Made by a program: the position numbers and the translations under genes. From the NCBI GenBank assembly GCA_016290715.1, contig JAEEUY010000007.1, positions 1 to 20,909 on the forward strand: a stretch of DNA of 20,909 bases. Direction: 5' to 3'. The notes beneath the pieces are model-generated. The model searched no databases. It was given only the letters and a program-made list of their open reading frames with translations, and was not told the DNA's origin. The DNA comes from Bacteroidales bacterium. Lineage in GTDB: Bacteria > Bacteroidota > Bacteroidia > Bacteroidales > WCHB1-69. Below, in pieces: positions 15,480-20,909 of this stretch; position 1 is the first letter of the stretch; each line of letters begins with the position of its first letter.

Positions 15480-16814
15480 ATGAACAAGAAAATCCTCCGG
15501 TTGGCTATCCCTAATATTATTACCAATATTACGATTCCTTTATTGGGAATGATTGATATGGCTATTGTGGGACACTTGAGCAGGGCACATATCGGTGGAA
15601 TTACAATAGGAACTACGATTTTCAATCTTCTTTATTGGAATTTCGGATTTCTGAGAATGGGCACCAGCGGATTGACAGCACAAGCTTATGGAGCCAGACA
15701 ATCCCGGGAAGCAGTGAATATTTTGGTGCGCGCTTTAACCATTGCGATAGGTTTGGCCATATTGTTAATTGTGTTCCAGGTTCCTATCGCTTATGGTCTG
15801 TTGCACTTTATTGGTGGTGAAAAAGATACGCAAAATTTAGCCCTTATTTACTTCTCTATCCGCATTTGGGCTGCTCCCGCTAACTTGTCGCTTTACGCAA
15901 TCAAAGGTTGGTTTATTGGTATGCAAAATTCCCGTACTCCCATGTGGATTGCCATTTTCATAAATATAGTCAACATCCTTTTTAGTTTGTGGTTTGTTTT
16001 TGTCCTTCATTACGATATGGCAGGCGTGGCTTGGGGAACGGTTATTGCACAATATGCTGGTTTGCTTTTAGCACTTTTCTTTCTTCGTTTCCATTATCAT
16101 CCCATCCTCCGTTCGCATTGGCAATTTGGAAAGAGTATGCAATGGAATGCGATGAAACAATTTTTCCTTTTGAATGGGGATATTTTCTTGCGTACGCTGT
16201 GTCTGTCCATCGTTTTTACCTTTATCACAGCGGCGAGTGCACATATTAATGACGATATTTTAGCCATCAATGCACTTCTGCTGCAGTTTTTTACTCTTTT
16301 TTCTTATATTATGGATGGATTCGCATACGCTGGAGAAGCACTGGTGGGACGCTACATCGGCGCACAAAATCGTATTGCCTTGTTGAAAACCATTCGCGGA
16401 CTATTTCGCTGGGGAATCATTCTGAGTGCATTTTTTATGTTCTTGTATGCATTTTTTGGAACTTTCATTCTCTCTTTATTTACGAATGATACCTTGCTTA
16501 TATCCGCTGCCGGCGACTATTTGTGGTGCATCGTTGTCATGCCGGTAACAGCTTTCGCTGCTTTTCTCTGGGATGGGATATATGTGGGAGCCACTGCTTC
16601 CAAAGCCATGAGAAACGCAATGTTTGTTGCCAGTGTGGTTTTTTTTGCCATTTATTATGCCGCCCAATTTCTTATGAAACATGGCATGATCCCCTCTGCG
16701 GTTATGACACAAAATATTTGTCTTTGGATCGCTTTTTTAGTCTATTTGTCCTTGCGTGCTCTGATGCAGTGGCTGTTGGCGGAAAAAAATGTTTATCCAA
16801 AAGCGGTGAGCTGA
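15480..16814 (+). CDS. MATE-family efflux transporter (DinF-like)
   Basis: A 444-aa inner-membrane protein with about 12 hydrophobic helices, exporting organic cations or drugs in exchange for Na+ or H+. The N-terminus MNKKILRLAIPNIITNITIP, with helix 1 running into LLGMIDMAIVGHL, and the following GTSGLTAQAYGAR are typical of the MATE/DinF group. The second half repeats the pattern (DGFAYAGEALVGRYIGAQN). The frame also allows a TTG six bases upstream, but the ATG at 15480 fits the promoter and family start better. It stands alone: its own promoter precedes it, and the next gene has its own promoter. Substrate is unknown. Confidence 0.93.
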   Translation: MNKKILRLAIPNIITNITIPLLGMIDMAIVGHLSRAHIGGITIGTTIFNLLYWNFGFLRMGTSGLTAQAYGARQSREAVNILVRALTIAIGLAILLIVFQVPIAYGLLHFIGGEKDTQNLALIYFSIRIWAAPANLSLYAIKGWFIGMQNSRTPMWIAIFINIVNILFSLWFVFVLHYDMAGVAWGTVIAQYAGLLLALFFLRFHYHPILRSHWQFGKSMQWNAMKQFFLLNGDIFLRTLCLSIVFTFITAASAHINDDILAINALLLQFFTLFSYIMDGFAYAGEALVGRYIGAQNRIALLKTIRGLFRWGIILSAFFMFLYAFFGTFILSLFTNDTLLISAAGDYLWCIVVMPVTAFAAFLWDGIYVGATASKAMRNAMFVASVVFFAIYYAAQFLMKHGMIPSAVMTQNICLWIAFLVYLSLRALMQWLLAEKNVYPKAVS

Positions 16815-16854
16815 TTTTTTTAAAAGTAACATTTAGAGAATAACAAAAAATATA

Positions 16855-16862
16855 TATCTTTG
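16855..16862 (+). promoter_or_regulatory. Bacteroidota -7 promoter element for the small lipoprotein gene
   Basis: TATCTTTG matches TAnnTTTG, 16 bases before the ATG at 16879. It supports the small downstream frame being a real gene. No clear -33 TTG is seen. Confidence 0.6.
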
Positions 16863-16878
16863 CGCAAATAATTTTGAT

Positions 16879-17046
16879 ATGAAAACGATGCGTTTTTTTA
16901 TCGCTATTTTACTCCTTTTTGTTTTCAGCGGATGCAAAAGTTCATTCAACATATTCTATGATGACTATGACTATGAGGATGATTACTACCCATATGATGA
17001 TTATGACCCTTGGATGGAAAATGAAGATTATTTTGAGACTTATTAA
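16879..17046 (+). CDS. Tiny Tyr/Asp-rich lipoprotein (55 aa)
   Basis: A 55-aa frame with a basic start (MKTMR), a hydrophobic segment (6-16) and lipobox F-S-G-C with Cys19. After the Cys only 36 residues remain, of which 9 are Tyr, 9 Asp and 4 Glu, including YDDYDYEDDYYPYDDYD, with a single Lys. The product should be an extremely acidic lipid-anchored envelope peptide. Phe at the -3 lipobox position is less common than Leu or Val. A TAnnTTTG promoter lies just upstream. Its stop overlaps the stop of the convergent T9SS plug gene. I recognise no family; acidic Tyr/Asp tails could bind cations or basic partners, but that is speculation. Confidence 0.75.
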   Translation: MKTMRFFIAILLLFVFSGCKSSFNIFYDDYDYEDDYYPYDDYDPWMENEDYFETY

Positions 17047-18314
17047 TCTCCCATTTTGAGCGTCTTATACCCAATCAATTTGTCATAAGAGGTCCCTTCT
17101 TCTTGGTAGTAAAGAAAGATAGTGTATTCGTTTTTGGTTTCCCAGTGATTCCCTTCAATATATGTTTCATCAATAATTTGCGAATTATCATAAGGAACAT
17201 ACACATATTGATAGTTATAATACCCCTGCTTCAATACAAGCGATGTCTCCCATAAGCCGGTTTTGGGATTTTTTTTCATGCGGGCTTCAGGGAGAATACG
17301 CCAGTCGGTTAGCGCTCCAAACACATATAAATCGCCGTCGGGCACATTAAAGTCGGTGCGTAGTGTAAAGTGTACGCGCACATAGTCTTCACGGTTTTTC
17401 CCGTCATAATCTTCATTTTTGTAATAGCACCTGCCGCATAGCGTATTTTCTGAAACATACGGTCCGTAAGGACGGGCTAAATCCTCCAAAACATATACTT
17501 GGTTCTCATTCTGTTGATAATCTACCGAAACGATATGGGTGCCGTTGTATTTCAAGCTTTTCATGTCAAAGGTCCGAAATTCAGAGGCCCCGTCAAAAAC
17601 ATTGCTATTGTCATCATAATCAAAACTATACTCTCCCGGTTTACCAAAACGGTAGCGCAGTCCTGTAATGGCGTTTTGCCATCGGCCGTTTTGTAAAATG
17701 CTGGCATGTAAGTACATCGCTGGATTGTTAATGCGATAGGAACCTGTGTTGGCTGAAAAATCCACTTCTTGTTTCTGGAACATATAGGTTACATCGGAGG
17801 CTTTTTTTACTACCCCGTCAATAGAAGCAGTGTAGGGCTCAATGACCACAAAGCGTCTGGTAAGTACGGGATTATCAGGTGTTTCGTCGTAAACATACAA
17901 AATATAATTTCCCGATTTGATAATGCGCATCATCTCAGTCGGAAATTGCAACTCATAGTGGGTGTAGTCCATGATGGTGTTGAAAGAGTGACTGAAATCG
18001 GTGATTTCATCTTCGTTAAACCCTTCAAGGTACTCAATCGGGGAAAGGCCATCGGGTTTCCAGTCGTGTGTGCAGTGGATAAAGGTATATTTCAAATATC
18101 TGCTTTGGTCACGCACATCATCAAAAGCAAGCTGCAATTTTTCTCCACTTTGAAGGGTAATAATGGGAAAGGCTAACGGATACCCTGCACGGTACAATTC
18201 CACACTTTTAAAATCATTATTGTATATGAAATTTTCAAGACGAATATGTTCATATTCTTGTGCGTAGCAAGAAACAGCTATGATGAAGCAGCAGAAAAAG
18301 GCTATTTTTTTCAT
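17043..18314 (-). CDS. Type IX secretion system plug protein (DUF5103)
   Basis: A 423-aa exported protein with signal peptide MKKIAFFCCFIIAVSCYAQ. Its body matches the Bacteroidota DUF5103 family: YEHIRLENFIYNNDFKSVEL start, the RPYGPYV segment in the middle and LYVFGALTDW followed by GYYNYQYVYV. Members are recognised as the plug that closes the periplasmic side of the SprA T9SS translocon channel. Placement is therefore periplasm/outer membrane. It begins 25 bases after the nspC stop and is probably co-transcribed with nspC; no TAnnTTTG box is found in the gap. Its stop overlaps that of the small lipoprotein gene by 4 bases. Confidence 0.9.
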   Translation of the reverse strand: MKKIAFFCCFIIAVSCYAQEYEHIRLENFIYNNDFKSVELYRAGYPLAFPIITLQSGEKLQLAFDDVRDQSRYLKYTFIHCTHDWKPDGLSPIEYLEGFNEDEITDFSHSFNTIMDYTHYELQFPTEMMRIIKSGNYILYVYDETPDNPVLTRRFVVIEPYTASIDGVVKKASDVTYMFQKQEVDFSANTGSYRINNPAMYLHASILQNGRWQNAITGLRYRFGKPGEYSFDYDDNSNVFDGASEFRTFDMKSLKYNGTHIVSVDYQQNENQVYVLEDLARPYGPYVSENTLCGRCYYKNEDYDGKNREDYVRVHFTLRTDFNVPDGDLYVFGALTDWRILPEARMKKNPKTGLWETSLVLKQGYYNYQYVYVPYDNSQIIDETYIEGNHWETKNEYTIFLYYQEEGTSYDKLIGYKTLKMGD

Positions 18315-18339
18315 ATTAAAAAAATTAAGTCAACGAATA

Positions 18340-19491
18340 TTATCCCAGTTTGCGTTTATAGTCTTCGTAGGTGGGTTGCGTGAGCAAAACAAATTCCCCA
18401 TTCTTTTTAACGATTCCGATGGCGGGATGTTGCACTCCGTTAAAAAAGGTCGTTTTAACCATGGTGTAGTGAATCATGTCATCGAAAACGATGCGGTCGC
18501 CCACCTCAAGAGGTTCGGGGAAGGCAAAATCGCCCATTCCGATAAAGTCGCCGGCGAGACAGGAGCATCCCCCCAAACGATAGACATGTTTGCTGTTTTC
18601 ATCGGGTTCGGTTGCCCCAATGACGGTGGGCTTGTAGGGCATTTCCAAACAGTCGGGCAGGTGACAGGAAAAGGAGATGTTGAGCATTGCAATTTTAATG
18701 CCTTTGTTTTCAATAATATCCTCAACCGTAGAAACGAGTACGCCCGTTTGCCATCCCACTGCTTCGCCGGGTTCTAAAATCACCTCTTCCAAGTTGGGGT
18801 AGCGTTCGCGAAATTTTTGGAGAATACGGATGAGGTGGGGAATATCGTAATCTTTTTGCGTAATGAGATGCCCGCCACCAAGATTCACCCATTTGCACTC
18901 TTTGATGAATGTTGCAAAACGTTCTTCAAAATGTAGCAGCATATTCTCAAGAGCATAGCTGTTGTTCTCGCACAGTGTGTGAACATGCAACCCCTCAATG
19001 CCGTCAGGAAGGTGCGGAGGCATGTTTTCTGCCAATATTCCCAAACGGGAACCGGGGCGTGCGGGATTGTACAGGTCTGTTTTTACTTCCGAATATTCCG
19101 GATTAACGCGCAACCCTAAACTAATGGATTTCGGGAATTGGGCGATTTCATCACGGAATCGGGCATATTGCGACAATGAATTAAAGGTTATATGACTGCT
19201 ATAGAGCATAATGTCTTTCCACTCGTTCTCAAAATAGATAGGGGCGTAGGTGTGCGCATCCACCCCCATCTCTTCAGAAATAAGTCGCGCCTCGTTGAGT
19301 GAGCTCGCGGTCGCCCCGCTTAAATATTGCGCCACCAAAGGAAATGATTGCCAAAAAGCAAAACCTTTCAAAGCACAGATAATCTTCACATTTGCCGCTT
19401 TTTGCACCAAATCCAATAACTGCAAGTTGGCTTCCAGCGACTCTTCAAACATGATGTAACAAGGCGATGGGAATGGGTCGAAATTTGTCAT
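18340..19491 (-). CDS. nspC: Carboxynorspermidine decarboxylase
   Basis: A PLP-dependent fold-III decarboxylase (383 aa) that decarboxylates carboxy(nor)spermidine in the alternative spermidine pathway. Lys42 in ICALKGFAFW is the expected Schiff-base lysine. VNLGGGHLITQKDYD is the glycine-rich phosphate site, EPGEAVGW and SCLAGDFIGMGDF are C-terminal active-site segments. The frame extends to 19908, but family members begin like MTNFDPFPSPCYI, and the TAnnTTTG promoter at 19521-19528 lies just before the ATG at 19491, so that start is used. The partner carboxyspermidine dehydrogenase is not in this window. Confidence 0.95.
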   Translation of the reverse strand: MTNFDPFPSPCYIMFEESLEANLQLLDLVQKAANVKIICALKGFAFWQSFPLVAQYLSGATASSLNEARLISEEMGVDAHTYAPIYFENEWKDIMLYSSHITFNSLSQYARFRDEIAQFPKSISLGLRVNPEYSEVKTDLYNPARPGSRLGILAENMPPHLPDGIEGLHVHTLCENNSYALENMLLHFEERFATFIKECKWVNLGGGHLITQKDYDIPHLIRILQKFRERYPNLEEVILEPGEAVGWQTGVLVSTVEDIIENKGIKIAMLNISFSCHLPDCLEMPYKPTVIGATEPDENSKHVYRLGGCSCLAGDFIGMGDFAFPEPLEVGDRIVFDDMIHYTMVKTTFFNGVQHPAIGIVKKNGEFVLLTQPTYEDYKRKLG

Positions 19492-19520
19492 AAACTTAAA
19501 AACGATGTTATTTAACGTTG

Positions 19521-19528
19521 CAAAAATA
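19521..19528 (-). promoter_or_regulatory. Bacteroidota -7 promoter element for nspC
   Basis: Minus-strand TATTTTTG matches TAnnTTTG, 29 bases before the ATG at 19491. It shares a 171-base divergent region (19492-19662) with the promoter of the FtsB-like gene. Confidence 0.65.
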
Positions 19529-19635
19529 ATAAATAAATAGGAGAATGTAAGGGAAAATAGTTGGCACAATAATGAAAATAAAAATACTTTTTTTGCGTTT
19601 GTTAAAAATTGGTGCTGAATCTGAATAAAAAAATG

Positions 19636-19643
19636 TACCTTTG
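19636..19643 (+). promoter_or_regulatory. Bacteroidota -7 promoter element for FtsB-like/aroQ unit
   Basis: TACCTTTG matches TAnnTTTG, 19 bases before the ATG at 19663. It is divergent from the nspC promoter. A TTG at 19609-19611 is 24 bases upstream, longer than the usual spacing. Confidence 0.65.
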
Positions 19644-19662
19644 CCAATTCAAAAAATGAATT

Positions 19663-19971
19663 ATGAAAACGGTAGATGATTCTGTTAAAAATAGTGCGTT
19701 TTCCCGTCGGAAGATACTGATGTACATCACGGTTTTTGTTTTGCCCTTGCTGTATGTCTATATCTTTTCGGATAGCAATATCAAAAAACACCGCGATCTG
19801 GATGCAAAGGCTGCGAAATTGAAAACGGAAATCGCCCGATTGAACAACTTTGTCAGCAACCGTTACTCGTACGAGGAGATAAGCAGTTCCCCGGTTTTGT
19901 TGGAGCAATATGCCAGAGAACAGCTGAATATGAAAAAAGAAAACGAGGACGTTTTTATTATTGAGAGGTAA
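19663..19971 (+). CDS. Septum formation initiator family protein (FtsB/DivIC-like)
   Basis: A 102-aa protein with a short cytoplasmic N-terminus, one transmembrane helix (about residues 19-36) and an extracytoplasmic coiled coil (about 40-66). A C-terminal segment ends YAREQLNMKKENEDVFIIER. The arrangement and the YAREQLxMKKxxEDVF pattern match the septum formation initiator family that includes FtsB and DivIC, which bridge early and late divisome proteins with FtsL and FtsQ. The stop overlaps the aroQ start by one base (TAATG), so translation is probably coupled. Which divisome member it corresponds to cannot be decided from this sequence. Confidence 0.9.
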   Translation: MKTVDDSVKNSAFSRRKILMYITVFVLPLLYVYIFSDSNIKKHRDLDAKAAKLKTEIARLNNFVSNRYSYEEISSSPVLLEQYAREQLNMKKENEDVFIIER

Positions 19972-20399
19972 TGATGAAGAAGATTTTGATTGTTAATGGC
20001 GTAAATCTGGGACAGTTGGGAACACGGGAAATCAATATCTATGGTTCTGAAAGTTTCGAGGATTATTACCACTCATTGCAAAAAAAGTATCCGGACATAG
20101 AACTCGCTTATTTCCATTCTGATCATCAATCAGAAATCGTTGGGAAATTACTGGGAGCCAAAGAGTATGATGGTATCATCCTCAATGCGGGAGCATATAC
20201 GCATACTTCCTTGGTGATTGCCGATGCTATCAAAGCCATCTCTGTTCCAGTGATAGAAGTGCATATTTCCAATCTTTTTGCCCGTGAACAATACCGGCTT
20301 CGTTCCACAATCGGTGCGGCTTGTAGAGGGTTTATTGCGGGTTTGGGATTGCAGGTTTATGAGTTGGCCTTATTGTCATTTTTATTACGGGATTATTAA
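19971..20399 (+). CDS. aroQ: Type II 3-dehydroquinate dehydratase
   Basis: A 142-aa shikimate-pathway enzyme converting 3-dehydroquinate to 3-dehydroshikimate, dodecameric in the family. Conserved residues visible are Asn12, Arg19 and Tyr24 (GTREINIYG), NAGAYTHTS (72-80), EVHISN with His98 and Arg105/Arg109 in AREQYR. Two segments are unusual: NGVNLG replaces the common NGPNL, and HSDHQSE replaces the common QSNxEGE. The residues thought to be catalytic are kept, so activity is likely. ATGATG gives two possible starts (19971 or 19974); the first overlaps the upstream stop by one base. Confidence 0.93.
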   Translation: MMKKILIVNGVNLGQLGTREINIYGSESFEDYYHSLQKKYPDIELAYFHSDHQSEIVGKLLGAKEYDGIILNAGAYTHTSLVIADAIKAISVPVIEVHISNLFAREQYRLRSTIGAACRGFIAGLGLQVYELALLSFLLRDY

Positions 20400-20473
20400 A
20401 CCCAATACTATTGAAACAGTCAAAGAAACGTTTTTTTTGAATAAATGAATAAATAAAATAAACTAAAACGATT

Positions 20474-20909
20474 ATGAAAAGAATTTTTTGTTTTGTAATG
20501 ATTGCGTTGTTCTGTACATCTTTCAGCGTTAACGCTCAAAACACCTCAAAAGATGCAACTGAAAAAACAGAAGTTAAAAAGGAGAAGAAAAGTAAAAAGA
20601 AATTGCCGGAAATCACTTTTACAAGTTTGGAATACGATTATGGCAATATTTATCAGGGAGACAATGGTTATTGTGAATTCGAGTTCAAGAATACCGGCAA
20701 GGCTCCATTAACGATTACCAATGCACGGGCTTCTTGTGGTTGCACCGTTCCTGAATGGCCTAAAACAGAGATTGCTCCAGGCAAAAAAGGGGTTATCAAG
20801 GTGAAATATGATACCAAACGTTTGGGAACCATTAACAAAACCATTACCATTTCATCGAATGCTATCAACAATAGTGTTATTTTGCGTATCAAAGGGAACA
20901 TTTCTGTGA
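20474..20909 (+). CDS. DUF1573 domain protein, 3' end cut by window edge
   Basis: A signal peptide (MKRIFCFVMIALFCTSFSVNAQ) precedes a Lys-rich linker (about 32-47) and a DUF1573 domain (from about residue 50) with the conserved FTSLEYDYGNI, the CEFEFKNTGKAPLTI strand and ASCGCT around residue 90. The frame is still open at the last base, after 145 codons, so the stop lies outside the window. DUF1573 proteins are common exported Bacteroidota proteins with an immunoglobulin-like fold and no settled function. It starts 74 bases after aroQ; no TAnnTTTG box is seen in that gap, so it may be co-transcribed or use an unrecognised promoter. Confidence 0.88.
   Translation, partial: MKRIFCFVMIALFCTSFSVNAQNTSKDATEKTEVKKEKKSKKKLPEITFTSLEYDYGNIYQGDNGYCEFEFKNTGKAPLTITNARASCGCTVPEWPKTEIAPGKKGVIKVKYDTKRLGTINKTITISSNAINNSVILRIKGNISV

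Noticed and set aside
19492..19908. 139-codon N-terminal extension of nspC
   Set aside because: It crosses the nspC promoter and lies over the FtsB-like gene on the other strand; the family begins at the ATG at 19491.

Overview
The window looks like chromosomal DNA from a Bacteroidota bacterium, most likely of the order Bacteroidales. Four things point there. The promoters match the Bacteroidota -7 element TAnnTTTG and no clear Shine-Dalgarno sequences are seen. There is a DUF5103-type plug protein of the type IX secretion system. NspC and DUF1573 proteins are present. A SAM-II riboswitch, a class known from Alphaproteobacteria and Bacteroidota, lies upstream of metK. The content is almost entirely housekeeping. 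I see no insertion sequence, prophage, integrase, CRISPR array or defence system.

Layout, left to right. (1) 1-2807, minus strand: a TAnnTTTG promoter serves a small membrane protein (82 aa), mutL, and a lipoprotein gene cut by the left edge. (2) 2910-8048, minus strand: a promoter and a SAM-II riboswitch head metK - sirtuin - PhnP-like metallohydrolase - lipid kinase - radA, with overlaps or very short gaps throughout. (3) 8118-14841, minus strand: a promoter followed by a sodium:solute symporter - nth - rel/spoT - EamA transporter - polysaccharide-deacetylase-like gene. (4) 14999-15362, plus strand: a strong promoter, three tRNA genes (Thr-TGT, Tyr-GTA, Gly-TCC) and a clear intrinsic terminator. 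(5) 15437-17046, plus strand: a MATE transporter, then an unlisted 55-aa Tyr/Asp-rich lipoprotein gene with its own promoter. (6) 17043-19528, minus strand: nspC followed by the T9SS plug gene. (7) 19636-20909, plus strand: a FtsB/DivIC-like gene overlapping aroQ, then a DUF1573 gene cut by the right edge.

How it works together: the best regulatory unit is the metK leader. SAM made by MetK should bind the aptamer and lower expression of metK, and possibly of the four genes behind it. Regions 1-3 hold DNA repair genes (mutL, radA, nth) in separate transcription units, and the stringent-response enzyme Rel sits inside a transport/envelope operon. Several start codons were reassigned from promoter position and family alignment: sirtuin at 6649, symporter at 14811, MATE at 15480 and nspC at 19491.

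The most interesting points are the SAM-II riboswitch and its unusual A/U-rich downstream region, the degraded endonuclease motif in MutL, the Thr-Tyr-Gly tRNA cluster ending in a terminator where many bacteria have tRNA-Thr(GGT)-tuf, and the tiny Tyr/Asp-rich lipoprotein. Nothing here is convincingly a wholly new system.
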